This document shows, in pieces, positions 1 through 7,490 of a stretch of 16,766 nt of DNA (position 1 is the stretch's first letter; each line of letters begins with the position of its first letter). The notes beneath the pieces were generated by a model that saw only the letters and a program-made list of their open reading frames with translations, made no database searches and was not told where the DNA came from. Source of the DNA: Bacteroidaceae bacterium (lineage in GTDB: Bacteria > Bacteroidota > Bacteroidia > Bacteroidales > Bacteroidaceae); contig CAAHEN010000118.1 of NCBI GenBank assembly GCA_900772575.1, forward strand, positions 1 to 16,766. Direction: 5' to 3'. Made by a program: the position numbers and the translations under genes.

Positions 1-6
1 CCGGGC

Positions 7-67
7 AACTTCCCTAGGGCCCGGTAAAATTTGCTCCGAGCTAATTCTGATTTGCCCTAGGGAAGTT
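7..67. repeat. 14-base perfect inverted repeat with CCCTAGGG cores
   Basis: AACTTCCCTAGGGC at 7-20 is the exact reverse complement of GCCCTAGGGAAGTT at 54-67, separated by 33 bases. Each arm contains the self-complementary octamer CCCTAGGG (12-19 and 55-62). A competing small hairpin can form between CCGGGC at 1-6 and GCCCGG at 19-24. The structure sits at the window edge and may extend outside it. Confidence 0.75.
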
Positions 68-71
68 TCGT

Positions 72-186
72 TGACGTCCCGTTTTAACATTCCGAATCCG
101 TCTGAAGGTTAAAGATGTTAATGTTCCGTTTGGGCAATCGGGGCAAAAAGGTGAAGCGACGGTTGGCGCGGTGCTATATTATGGGG
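72..186 (+). repeat. Left arm of 115-base dispersed inverted repeat
   Basis: Bases 72-186 match the reverse complement of 16652-16766 without gaps, with 8 differences in 115 positions. The similarity stops sharply after ATGGGG at 186. The outer limit cannot be set because the right-hand copy runs to the end of the window. A small frame (ATG at 121, stop at 280-282, 53 codons) and a second frame are open through the repeat. Three of the four differences that fall in the reading frame change the amino acid in either frame, so conservation at DNA or RNA level is more likely than at protein level. Confidence 0.9.
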
Positions 187-222
187 ATATTTTTGTTGGT
201 GTGTGATGAGTGTGTGGTGGTC

Positions 223-237
223 GCCCCGGGACGGGGC
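223..237. other. Short GC-rich perfect hairpin
   Basis: GCCCCG (223-228) pairs with CGGGGC (232-237) around a GGA loop. There is no T-tract on either side, so this is not a typical intrinsic terminator. It lies in the diverged core between the outer repeat and the inner 18-base motif. Role unknown. Confidence 0.5.
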
Positions 238-273
238 ATATTGTCATTATATATGCGCACCATTATTATTGTG

Positions 274-408
274 GTCCGGTGAAAAGGCCAATCTTGGCCC
301 ATGCTTTTCCTATTGAGTCCTTACGACGTATGGGTAAAGCAAAGGGCTGACACCTCACTATAGAGACGCCAGCCCTAATTCTTGGCCTGCCCAAAAGTTT
401 TACCGGAC
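274..408. repeat. 135-base unit with imperfect 12-base terminal inverted repeats
   Basis: GTCCGGTGAAAA at 274-285 and the reverse complement of 397-408 (GTCCGGTAAAAC) match at 10 of 12 positions. Inside are two more hairpins: GGCCAA/TTGGCC at 286-299 and AGGGCTG/CAGCCCT at 343-376. The form is like a very small non-autonomous element (MITE) or a structured RNA. No target-site duplication is evident and no transposase gene is present, so a mobile origin is an inference. Confidence 0.4.
336..376 (-). terminator. Probable galK/gal cluster terminator
   Basis: Read on the minus strand downstream of galK, AGGGCTG (376-370) pairs with CAGCCCT (349-343), and the second arm runs straight into TTTGCTTT (343-336). 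A 7-base GC-rich stem followed by a T-rich tract fits an intrinsic terminator. The loop is long (20 bases) and the T-tract is interrupted, so efficiency is uncertain. It lies about 50 bases past the galK stop. Confidence 0.5.
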
Positions 409-415
409 AGGAATA
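398..415 (-). repeat. Inner 18-base motif, left copy (TATTCCTGTCCGGTAAAA)
   Basis: On the minus strand this 18-mer matches plus-strand 16440-16457 at 17 of 18 positions. A shorter version, CCGGTAAAAT, also occurs at 21-30 on the plus strand, and CCGGTGAAAA at 277-286. The motif resembles a terminal inverted repeat, but I cannot assign it to a named insertion sequence from sequence alone. It ends 7 bases from the galK stop codon. Confidence 0.75.
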
Positions 416-422
416 AATTGCA

Positions 423-1583
423 TTAGGCGAGCTTGCGCGAACCGTCACCGATTACCACGTCGATAACAATGGGCTCACGGCCGAACTTCTCCTTGTAAGC
501 TTTCTTGGCCGTGTCAATGAAGTTCGAATAGAGTTCATCGCTGACGAGGTTGATCGTGCAGCCGCCGAAGCCACCGCCCATGATGCGGGAGCCGGTCACG
601 CCACAGCTCTTTGCGACATCGTTGAGGAAGTCTATTTCCGGGCAAGACACCTCGTATTCCTTGCTCAGGCCATAGTGGGTCTCGAACATTTTCTTACCGA
701 CTTCCTCATAGTTGCCTTCTTCAAGTGCCACGCAGACTTCAAGGACGCGATACTTCTCACCGATAACATACTTGGCGCGCAGTGCATCTTCCTCGTTTAC
801 TTCCGAACGTACTTCGTCAAGCATGTCATAGGTAGCGTCACGCAGGCTGTCCACTTCGGGGTGGTGCGATTTTATTGCTGCCACCACATTCTCACAGCTC
901 TTGCGCCGGTCGTTGTAGGCAGAGGTCGCAAGGTCATGCTTCACGCAGGAGTTCAGCAGTACGAGCTTGTATCCCTTCGGATCAAACGGGAAATACTTGT
1001 ACTGAAGGCTGCGGCAGTCCAGACGGATCAAGCTGCCAGCCTTGCCAAACACTGAGGCGAACTGATCCATGATGCCGCAGTTGCAGCCGATGTAGTTGTG
1101 CTCCGTTGCCTGTCCGACCTTGGCCAGCGTAAACTTATCGATCTTGTTGTCCGCAAAGAGGTCATTGATGGCAAAAGCATAGGTACTCTCAAGAGCCGCA
1201 GAAGATGACATGCCGGCGCCGAGAGGAACATCACCGGCAAAAGCAGTGTTGAACCCTTCTACGTGGACACCAAGTTTCATCATCTCACGGCACACGCCAT
1301 AGATGAAACGGAAGTGAGTGGCCGTCGGCCCCTTCTCGTCGTCGAGGCTGAACTCGGCATAGTCCTTGAGGTCGATGGAATAGGCACGCACCTTTCTGGT
1401 TCCGTTGGCCTTGATTTCGGCGATGACGCCCTGCTGCACTGCACCCGGGAAGACGAACCCACCATTGTAGTCGGTGTGCTCGCCAATCAGGTTGATGCGG
1501 CCAGGAGAGGCATAGAGTGAGCCTGTCGTGCCGTCGAAGTGCTCTATAAAACGGCTTCTTACGTCTTCAATTGTTAGTTTCAT
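423..1583 (-). CDS. galK: Galactokinase
   Basis: A 386-residue GHMP-family kinase that phosphorylates alpha-D-galactose with ATP to galactose-1-phosphate, the first committed Leloir step, in the cytoplasm. All hallmark motifs are visible: the galactokinase signature PGRINLIGEHTDYNGG at 27-42, including the conserved Arg (R29); the ATP-binding GHMP motif PLGAGMSSSAALE at 120-132; the catalytic-base Asp in GIMDQF (D173); and the C-terminal glycine motif MGGGFGGC at 335-342. Length is normal for the family. The ATG at 1583 has no Shine-Dalgarno sequence, which is usual in this phylum. It is the last gene of a minus-strand cluster after galM and a sugar transporter, 161 bases past the transporter stop. 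Neither galT nor galE is in the window, so the rest of the Leloir pathway must be elsewhere. Confidence 0.97.
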   Translation of the reverse strand: MKLTIEDVRSRFIEHFDGTTGSLYASPGRINLIGEHTDYNGGFVFPGAVQQGVIAEIKANGTRKVRAYSIDLKDYAEFSLDDEKGPTATHFRFIYGVCREMMKLGVHVEGFNTAFAGDVPLGAGMSSSAALESTYAFAINDLFADNKIDKFTLAKVGQATEHNYIGCNCGIMDQFASVFGKAGSLIRLDCRSLQYKYFPFDPKGYKLVLLNSCVKHDLATSAYNDRRKSCENVVAAIKSHHPEVDSLRDATYDMLDEVRSEVNEEDALRAKYVIGEKYRVLEVCVALEEGNYEEVGKKMFETHYGLSKEYEVSCPEIDFLNDVAKSCGVTGSRIMGGGFGGCTINLVSDELYSNFIDTAKKAYKEKFGREPIVIDVVIGDGSRKLA

Positions 1584-1669
1584 GGGAGTTTTGATTTTAT
1601 GGACATTCTATGAAAAGAGGGAACCCTTTCTACAGACGTCCGCATTTAAAGTGGAAGGTGTTTGTAAGG

Positions 1670-1712
1670 GCCAAGGCCACAGGAAGCAATGAAGCCTCAT
1701 CATGGCCTTGGC
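1670..1712 (-). promoter_or_regulatory. Perfect 10-base-pair hairpin between transporter gene and galK
   Basis: GCCAAGGCCA at 1670-1679 pairs perfectly with TGGCCTTGGC at 1703-1712 around a 23-base loop. It sits in the 161-base gap between the transporter stop and the galK start, on the transcript of the gal cluster. No T-tract follows on the minus strand, so it is more likely an mRNA-processing, stabilising or attenuating element than a full terminator. Confidence 0.45.
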
Positions 1713-1744
1713 ATATTGTACTTGAGAAACTCTCTCTTATTGAT

Positions 1745-3034
1745 TCAATCTTTTGCGATGCTGTCGTCCGCAGATTTGGTGAAGCGGCTTCCAACAAGCG
1801 CGTAGAACAAAAGATAAGCAGCGCAGAAAATCACTACCCAGAAGCTAGGAATATAGCCGAACAGGTCTGCTACCTGAGCCTGGATCAATACCATGACGGC
1901 ACAGCCAAAGACCATCGTCATAAAAATACCGCTGGCTATGGCTGTATACTTGCCCAAGCCCTCGACGGCGAGGTTGAAGATGGCTCCCCACATCACAGAA
2001 GTGCAGAGGCCCACCAAGAGGAAGGCAAACACGCCTATGGGGATGTCCGTCCATTTTACAGTCAGCTGTCCCCAGTCTATACCTGGGAAACTTACCAATA
2101 TGTCTGTCGGTGCGAACATGCCGAAGAGCACCAGCAATATTGTGAGGGTGGACACAGTGGTCACCATCGTGCGGCTGCTGACCAAGCCACCGATGCTGGC
2201 ACCAACCAAACGGCCAATCAGCATCATGAGCCAATAAACGGCCACTATCATGCCCACGGTTGCTCCCGGAATTCCCATATCATCAAGCAAATAGAGATTG
2301 ACGAAACTGGGCACACCAACTTCAATGCCCATGTAAAGGAATATACCCAGTGCGCCCAAGGCAAAATGACGGTAGCTCATCGCGCCCTTTATCAATGACA
2401 GCTGCACCGGAGCCTGCTTGGGCTCATCTATTTTCGTAAAGAATATGACGATGAACGCTATGACGAAAATGGCAAGGGCTATCATAAGAGCCGGCGTGGC
2501 ATCGGATATTTTATGCTTGACACCTTCTGAGATGAGGGCTCCCATCAATATATAGCAGCAGACAGCTGCCGTGGAATTGAACACGCCGCCGATCTGAATG
2601 AGCTGATTGCCTCTGTTGCCCCCTCCACCTAGAAGATTCAGCATCGGGTTGACAACGCAATTCAGAATACACATGCAAAAGCCTGAAATGAAAGCGCCAA
2701 CAAGATAGACGCCAAACACAAGGCCCAGATCGCCCTTGGCGTCCAGCTGGCCGCTACACCATTGAATCAGAATGCCGATAATACCTACGATCAGACCAAT
2801 CAAGGCTGTTTTCTTGTAGCCAAACTTAGCGATGAGCATACCAGCCGGAATACCCATCACGAGATATGCAACAAAATTGCCGTAGTTTCCGATTTGGGCC
2901 AATACATTGGAAATCTCACCCTGGCTCTTGATAATGCCGGCCATGGGGGTACAGAGATTCGTGACAAAGGCAATCATGGCGAAGAGCGCAATCATGATGA
3001 TGATGGCTCCCCATTGTTTTGATTGATTACTCAT
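1745..3034 (-). CDS. MFS sugar transporter, FucP/GluP (glucose/galactose) type
   Basis: A 429-residue polytopic membrane protein with about 12 hydrophobic segments and no signal peptide. The first helix starts near residue 9. Family marks include the loop AKFGYKKTALIG at 69-80 (MFS motif A-like), NPMLNLLGG at 129-137 with GNRGNQLIQ after it, and GRLVGASIGG at 274-283, all typical of the fucose/glucose/galactose:H+ symporters of Bacteroidota. By family it should import a hexose by proton symport. Its place between galM and galK makes galactose (or glucose plus galactose) the likely substrate. It lies 154 bases downstream of galM and 161 upstream of galK on the same strand, so co-transcription is likely. 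I see no consensus promoter of its own. Exact sugar specificity cannot be read from sequence. Confidence 0.9.
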   Translation of the reverse strand: MSNQSKQWGAIIIMIALFAMIAFVTNLCTPMAGIIKSQGEISNVLAQIGNYGNFVAYLVMGIPAGMLIAKFGYKKTALIGLIVGIIGILIQWCSGQLDAKGDLGLVFGVYLVGAFISGFCMCILNCVVNPMLNLLGGGGNRGNQLIQIGGVFNSTAAVCCYILMGALISEGVKHKISDATPALMIALAIFVIAFIVIFFTKIDEPKQAPVQLSLIKGAMSYRHFALGALGIFLYMGIEVGVPSFVNLYLLDDMGIPGATVGMIVAVYWLMMLIGRLVGASIGGLVSSRTMVTTVSTLTILLVLFGMFAPTDILVSFPGIDWGQLTVKWTDIPIGVFAFLLVGLCTSVMWGAIFNLAVEGLGKYTAIASGIFMTMVFGCAVMVLIQAQVADLFGYIPSFWVVIFCAAYLLFYALVGSRFTKSADDSIAKD

Positions 3035-3108
3035 GAAATTTTAGAAGGTTGTTTTTGATTAAGTAATTATTTTGAGGATGTTGTATGCAAAACTGTAGAC
3101 CGGCCTTC

Positions 3109-3170
3109 TTATCCGCCAACGAACATCGCGCCTCGGTGAAACCCGATGCCTGTTGCATGCTGACGGATAA
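3109..3170 (-). promoter_or_regulatory. Nested dyad in the galM-transporter gap
   Basis: TTATCCG at 3109-3115 pairs with CGGATAA at 3164-3170. Inside it CATCG (3124-3128) can pair with CGATG (3144-3148). The whole structure lies in the 154-base gap between the galM stop and the transporter start. It does not resemble a riboswitch class I know and has no T-tract. A role as an intercistronic RNA structure is only a guess. Confidence 0.3.
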
Positions 3171-3188
3171 ATTCCAAGCCTTAAGACA

Positions 3189-4268
3189 TCAGGACTCTAC
3201 GCCGAACTTATAGATGGTCTTTTGCGTATAGACGTCGCCCGGTTTGAGCACGACCGACGGGAAATAGGCGTGATTGGGGCTGTCAGGGAAATGCTGGGCT
3301 TCAAAGCAGAGTGCCGACCGGCGTGGGAAAGTGGCGCCATTCTGCCCCTTGTAGCCATCTGCCCAATTGTCTGTATAGAACTGCACGCCCGGTTCCGTGG
3401 TGTAGACCTCCATTGTCCGCCCACTCACAGGTTCGATGATCTTTGCCGCAAACGTCAATTCGCCCGGTTCCCGCTTGTTGAGCACGAAGCAATGATCATA
3501 GCCTGCGCCATTCTTGATCTGCTCATCATCCGCATCGATGTAATCGCCGACGCGATGAGGTGTTGTAAAGTCGAACGGTGTGCCTTTGACCTTGCGGATC
3601 TCGCCTGTCGGGATGGAGTTCTCATCAATGGGCAAATAGAAATCGGCGTTGATCTGACAGATGACATTTTCACAGGTCGGTGTAGGATTGGCGATACCCG
3701 CCAAGGAGAAGAACCCGTGGTTTGTCATATTGACGATGGTCTTTTTGTTCGTTGTGCCCTTATAATCTATGACAAGTTCATTGTCGTCGGTCAGTGTGTA
3801 CATGACTGTCATGGACAACTCGCCGGGAAAGCCCTCTTCATAATAAGGCGATATGTATCTCAGAACCAGTGAGCGACCGCTGATCTGTTCGGCATCCCAT
3901 ACACGGGCATGAAAGCCTGTCGGCCCGCCATGCAAATGGTTGGGGCCATTGTTGATCGCCAAATGGTACTCCTTGCCATTGAGCACAAACCGACCGTGGC
4001 AGATGCGATTGCCATACCGGCCTATCAGTGTAGACAGGAACGGTTCTTGCGAGTTGATGCAATCCTGAATGTTGTCGTGCCCCTGGATGACATTTGCATA
4101 CTTGTTGTTTTTGTCAGGAGCCATAATCGCAACAAGCGAACCGCCATAGTTTGTCACAGCGACTTCCATGCCTCCTGCGTTACGCAGGAAGAACAAGTCG
4201 ACTTGTTTCCCTTTGATTTCTGTCTGGAAATCTTCTCTTTTCAGCTTGCAGATAGATTCAGTTTCCAT
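3189..4268 (-). CDS. galM: Aldose 1-epimerase (mutarotase)
   Basis: A 359-residue galactose mutarotase that interconverts beta- and alpha-D-galactose, supplying the alpha anomer used by galactokinase. Conserved elements are the substrate-binding NHLHGG (110-115), MTNHGFFSL (181-189) with the expected catalytic-acid His184, GYDHCFVL (257-264) with the sugar-binding Asp258, PGVQFYT (293-299), and CFEAQHFPD (321-329) with the expected catalytic base Glu323. The tail has FPSVVLKPGDVY, standard for the family. No signal peptide is seen, so the enzyme is probably cytoplasmic. ATG at 4268 lies about 27 bases after the predicted transcription start. As first gene of the minus-strand cluster galM, transporter, galK, it carries the cluster promoter. 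Confidence 0.96.
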   Translation of the reverse strand: METESICKLKREDFQTEIKGKQVDLFFLRNAGGMEVAVTNYGGSLVAIMAPDKNNKYANVIQGHDNIQDCINSQEPFLSTLIGRYGNRICHGRFVLNGKEYHLAINNGPNHLHGGPTGFHARVWDAEQISGRSLVLRYISPYYEEGFPGELSMTVMYTLTDDNELVIDYKGTTNKKTIVNMTNHGFFSLAGIANPTPTCENVICQINADFYLPIDENSIPTGEIRKVKGTPFDFTTPHRVGDYIDADDEQIKNGAGYDHCFVLNKREPGELTFAAKIIEPVSGRTMEVYTTEPGVQFYTDNWADGYKGQNGATFPRRSALCFEAQHFPDSPNHAYFPSVVLKPGDVYTQKTIYKFGVES

Positions 4269-4301
4269 TGTTTGTCTTATTTAATTACGCTATCACTCTC
4301 G

Positions 4302-4340
4302 CAAATTTGGCAATAACTTTTGAACGGGCAAAATTTTCCC
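4302..4340 (-). promoter_or_regulatory. Predicted gal cluster promoter with near-palindrome
   Basis: On the minus strand, TTTTG (4333-4329) is followed after 19 bases by CAAATTTG (4309-4302), which fits the Bacteroidota -7 consensus TAnnTTTG with one mismatch. The -33 box overlaps an imperfect palindrome, GGGCAAAATTTTCCC, at 4326-4340. That could be an operator for a galactose-responsive regulator, but no regulator gene is in the window. The predicted leader is about 27 bases. Confidence 0.5.
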
Positions 4341-4380
4341 GTAGAAAAGTCCGATGAAAAGTTCTTAAGAGGCGATTAGA

Positions 4381-4429
4381 TGCTTTTCCAAGGCTAGCTC
4401 AGGGCTTTTCGCCAGCCTTTTCAAAAGCA
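4381..4429. other. Long hairpin in gpsA-galM gap
   Basis: TGCTTTT (4381-4387) pairs with AAAAGCA (4423-4429), and AAGGCT (4390-4395) with AGCCTT (4414-4419), separated by a 2/3-base internal loop. It lies downstream of gpsA and upstream of the galM promoter. It may act with the next hairpin to end gpsA transcription, although no T-tract follows on the minus strand. Confidence 0.4.
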
Positions 4430-4460
4430 AGACGCGCGTTTCCAGGTGGCAGGTGCCGAA

Positions 4461-4483
4461 CGCCATCGCGATGTGCGATGGCG
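4461..4483. terminator. Perfect 9-base-pair hairpin after gpsA
   Basis: CGCCATCGC (4461-4469) pairs perfectly with GCGATGGCG (4475-4483) around a 5-base loop, 59 bases past the gpsA stop. It is a stable GC-rich stem in the right place for the end of the lysS-gpsA transcript. No T-tract follows, so it could instead be an RNA-stabilising structure. Confidence 0.4.
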
Positions 4484-4541
4484 AAACTGCGCGATAGACA
4501 AAAGGAATCTGAATCCAAGGAAGACACCCCACGTCCACCCC

Positions 4542-5537
4542 TCATCTGAAAGAATCCGTCAAGAGTTTGACTTCTATTGCCGGTGAGATGCGCTCATAGA
4601 GTATATTGTAGACTGCGTCAAGAATAGGCATGTTGACATGAAAATGGCGATTGATGTCTTTCATGCACTTCGTGCCGAAGAACCCCTCTGCGATCATTTC
4701 CATTTCAATCTGGGCCGATTTGACCGAATAGCCTCTCCCGATCATTGTGCCAAAAACGCGGTTGCGAGAGAAGTTTGAATAACTGGTGACCAAGAGATCA
4801 CCAAGGTAGACCGAGTCGTAGACATTGCGGTCTATCGGATAGACAGCCCGCAGGAAGCGGTTCATCTCCTGCACGGCATTGGAAACCAGCACACTCTGGA
4901 AATTGTCGCCATATTTCAAGCCATTGCAAATGCCAGATGCGATGGCATAGACGTTTTTCAGGACTGACGCATACTCTATGCCTATCACATCTGTGCTGGT
5001 CTTGGTCTTGACATAGCTGCCGGCAATCAGATCTGCAAAGACCTTTGCCTTGGCCTCATCGATACAGCCGACTGTGAGGTAGGTCAGGCGCCCAAGTGCC
5101 ACCTCCTCCGCGTGACTGGGGCCACCCAATACGGCCAGATTGTCATCGGGGACGTTGTAGACTTGTCTGAAATATTCCGAACAAATCAGATTCTCATCCG
5201 GGACGATGCCCTTTATGGCCGTGATGACAAACTTGTTGTGGATCTTTTCCTTGAGTTTCTTCAGATGGTTTTTAAGGTAGGGCGATGGCGTGACGAAAAT
5301 CAGGGTGTCCGACGCCTTCACCACCTCGTTAATGTCGGCTGAAAACGTAATGCGACTGGTATCGAAATGCACACTCGTCAGGTAAGACGGATTGTGTCCC
5401 AGTCGCTTGAAATCCTCAATCAGTTCCGGGCGCCTCATATACCACGTGATGTGCTCTACCTTTTCAAGCACAATCTTGGCAATGGCGGTAGCCCAGCTTC
5501 CGCCTCCCATAATGGCTATGTTGGCAAATTCAGGCAC
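4542..5537 (-). CDS. gpsA: Glycerol-3-phosphate dehydrogenase [NAD(P)+]
   Basis: A 331-residue cytoplasmic enzyme that reduces dihydroxyacetone phosphate to sn-glycerol-3-phosphate, the backbone for phospholipids. The N-terminal Rossmann fold has GGGSWATA (11-18). Conserved active-site segments are AIKGI with Lys109, LGGPSHAEEVA (137-147), SVLKNVYAI with the catalytic Lys194, and GDLLVTSYSNFSRNR (246-260). The start codon is GTG at 5537: the frame has a stop 14 codons upstream and no ATG between, while the first internal ATG (residue 10) would remove the first Rossmann strand. The gene lies 120 bases downstream of lysS on the same strand and has no clear promoter of its own, so it is probably read from the lysS promoter. 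From memory, lysS-gpsA adjacency is common in Bacteroidales. Confidence 0.95.
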   Translation of the reverse strand: MPEFANIAIMGGGSWATAIAKIVLEKVEHITWYMRRPELIEDFKRLGHNPSYLTSVHFDTSRITFSADINEVVKASDTLIFVTPSPYLKNHLKKLKEKIHNKFVITAIKGIVPDENLICSEYFRQVYNVPDDNLAVLGGPSHAEEVALGRLTYLTVGCIDEAKAKVFADLIAGSYVKTKTSTDVIGIEYASVLKNVYAIASGICNGLKYGDNFQSVLVSNAVQEMNRFLRAVYPIDRNVYDSVYLGDLLVTSYSNFSRNRVFGTMIGRGYSVKSAQIEMEMIAEGFFGTKCMKDINRHFHVNMPILDAVYNILYERISPAIEVKLLTDSFR

Positions 5538-5657
5538 GACTCTTGTTGCTATACAGATTATACAATGATAACATATGCCTCATCATGACGGCTTCAAAAC
5601 CACGTACACATGCAGACTCCGCAGTGGAAGTGCTGCTGTGCCGACGGCCTGAAGAAG

Positions 5658-7388
5658 TTAACCGATATGCCAAGCCGCAATGTCCTGGACAGACGGTTTA
5701 GCGATGTCGAGCTTGTACTTCTTGATGATCTCACCAAGCTGTTGCTGCAATTTCTGCGGGTTGATGTCCTTCAGGTCTGTGACCAAGTTGTAGCCAGCCT
5801 TCTGCAACAGGGGCACCAGTTCCTCCGCAATGCCACAAGCCACATACTTGGCCGCGGCATCGCGTGGCGCCTTCTTCTCAGGACGCATCTGGGGGAAGAA
5901 AAGTACCTCCTGGATCTGCGTCTGTCCCGTCATAAGCATGACGAGCCTGTCTATGCCAATGCCAATGCCCGATGTCGGAGGCATGCCATATTGTAGGGCG
6001 CGCAGAAAATCCTGGTCTATAAACATGGCTTCGTCGTCACCCTTCTCTGAAAGCCGGAGCTGATCCTGGAAACGCTCCTCCTGATCAATGGGATCATTGA
6101 GCTCGGAGTAGGCATTGGCCAGCTCTTTGCCATTGACCATGAGCTCAAACCGCTCGGTAAGCGCCGGATTGTCGCGATGTTTCTTTGTCAATGGAGACAT
6201 CTCGATGGGATAGTCCGTGATAAAAGTGGGCTGTATAAACGTGCCCTCACAATATTCGCCGAAAATCTCATCGATGAGCTTGCCTTTCCCCATTGTATCA
6301 TCGATTTCCATACCTAACGCCTTGCAGATGGCACGGATTTCGTCCTCGCTTTTGCCGTTAAGGTCATAGCCAGTTTTTTCCTTGATGGCCTCAAGGATCG
6401 GCAACCGGCGGAACGGGGCCTTGAAACTGATGGTCTGGCCATCAACCACGCTCTCCGGCTTGCCATTGACCGCGATGCAGATACGTTCCAGCAGACGCTC
6501 GGTAAAAGCCATCATCCAATTGTAATCCTTATACTGCACGTAGAGTTCCATGCACGTAAACTCAGGGTTGTGGCTCTTGTCCATCCCCTCGTTCCGGAAA
6601 TTCTTGCCTATTTCATAGACACCCTCAAAGCCACCGACAATAAGGCGCTTCAGATAGAGCTCTGTGGCGATACGGAGGTACAGGTCGATGTCGAGAGAGT
6701 TGTGGTGAGTGATGAAAGGGCGCGCACTGGCACCGCCGGGTATCGGCTGCAGTATCGGTGTCTCCACTTCAGTATAACCGGCCTCGTCGAGGGCGGCACG
6801 CAGTGTACGGATGACAACCGTACGCTTCAGGAATATGTCTTTGACACCAGGATTGACTATCAGATCCACATAGCGCTGGCGATAGCGCAATTCCGGATCT
6901 TCAAAGGCATCATACGTGACGCCGTCTTTCTCCTTGACCACAGGCAGAGGCTTCAGACTCTTGGCCAGCAATGTCAGCTCCTTTGCATGGATGGAAATCT
7001 CACCGGTCTGCGTGCGGAAGACATAGCCTTTTACGCCGATAAAGTCGCCAAGATCAAGCAATTTCTTGAACACGGTGTTGTAGAGTTCCTTGTTGTCGCC
7101 TGGGCAGATGTCGTCGCGAGTGACATAGACCTGAATGCGGCCCTGAGCGTCGAGCAGCTCGGCAAAACTGGCCTTCCCCATCACACGGCGTCCCATCAAG
7201 CGTCCAGCCACACACACTTCGCGCAGGGGCTCTCCTGCGGCTGGATCTCTGAATGACGCCTTTATCTCTGAGGAATAGGCGTCCACCGGATATTCTGCGG
7301 CAGGATAGGGATTGATGCCCATGGCCCGCAACTGCTCTAACGAGTTTCTGCGGCAGATCTCTTGTTCACTGAGTTCAAGTATATTCAT
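5658..7388 (-). CDS. lysS: Lysyl-tRNA synthetase, class II
   Basis: A 576-residue class II synthetase that charges tRNA-Lys. It has an N-terminal anticodon-binding OB fold (about 59-141) and a catalytic domain with motif 2 around [15 protein letters not shown] (264-278) and motif 3 GIGIGIDRL (474-482). The frame is open 59 codons further upstream, to 7565, but I chose ATG at 7388. Homology begins there ([18 protein letters not shown]), the upstream translation resembles no synthetase sequence, and a consensus promoter lies inside that upstream stretch. After motif 3 there are about 90 residues, including a charged helical tail of roughly 60 residues ([15 protein letters not shown] onward) absent from the 505-residue E. 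coli enzyme. From memory, such tails are usual in Bacteroidota LysS. gpsA follows on the same transcript. Confidence 0.96.
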   Translation of the reverse strand: MNILELSEQEICRRNSLEQLRAMGINPYPAAEYPVDAYSSEIKASFRDPAAGEPLREVCVAGRLMGRRVMGKASFAELLDAQGRIQVYVTRDDICPGDNKELYNTVFKKLLDLGDFIGVKGYVFRTQTGEISIHAKELTLLAKSLKPLPVVKEKDGVTYDAFEDPELRYRQRYVDLIVNPGVKDIFLKRTVVIRTLRAALDEAGYTEVETPILQPIPGGASARPFITHHNSLDIDLYLRIATELYLKRLIVGGFEGVYEIGKNFRNEGMDKSHNPEFTCMELYVQYKDYNWMMAFTERLLERICIAVNGKPESVVDGQTISFKAPFRRLPILEAIKEKTGYDLNGKSEDEIRAICKALGMEIDDTMGKGKLIDEIFGEYCEGTFIQPTFITDYPIEMSPLTKKHRDNPALTERFELMVNGKELANAYSELNDPIDQEERFQDQLRLSEKGDDEAMFIDQDFLRALQYGMPPTSGIGIGIDRLVMLMTGQTQIQEVLFFPQMRPEKKAPRDAAAKYVACGIAEELVPLLQKAGYNLVTDLKDINPQKLQQQLGEIIKKYKLDIAKPSVQDIAAWHIG

Positions 7389-7459
7389 TTTCGGAAATTG
7401 TCTTATTAACACATTGACTGACAAGGCCGCAAGGAACAGCGGCGGCCTGACGTCTGGTG

Positions 7460-7490
7460 CAAAGTTAAAGATTTCTGACATACCGGCAAA
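7460..7490 (-). promoter_or_regulatory. lysS promoter (TTTG-N19-TAACTTTG)
   Basis: On the minus strand, TTTG (7490-7487), 19 bases, then TAACTTTG (7467-7460) match the Bacteroidota -33 and -7 elements exactly. The predicted transcription start gives a leader of about 65 bases to the ATG at 7388. Because the promoter falls within the longer open frame, it also argues against any lysS start further upstream. Confidence 0.75.

Larger units (their letters stand above)
1..422. other. Non-coding, repeat-rich left flank downstream of galK
   Basis: No convincing gene lies in these 422 bases. They hold a palindromic hairpin region (1-67), the left arm of a 115-base repeat (72-186), a short GC hairpin (223-237), a 135-base unit with inverted ends (274-408) containing a likely galK terminator, and the inner 18-base motif that recurs inverted at the right end of the window. 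The density of dyads and the lack of a conserved reading frame suggest remains of mobile or dispersed repeats rather than coding DNA. Small ORFs here are discussed with the repeat. Confidence 0.7.

Noticed and set aside
1610..2398. 262-codon plus-strand frame opposite the sugar transporter gene
   Set aside because: Antisense to a conserved membrane protein; rich in His, Gln and Glu as expected for the reverse of hydrophobic codons; starts in the gap hairpin region with no promoter.
3035..3188. Possible riboswitch between galM and the transporter (CTGACGGATAA looked slightly TPP-like)
   Set aside because: The motif is on the plus strand, opposite to the genes, and the other conserved TPP elements are absent.
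3222..3872. 216-codon plus-strand frame opposite galM
   Set aside because: Shadow frame of galM; no motif and no start context.
6570..7256. 228-codon plus-strand frame opposite lysS
   Set aside because: Fully within lysS on the other strand with no recognisable protein feature.
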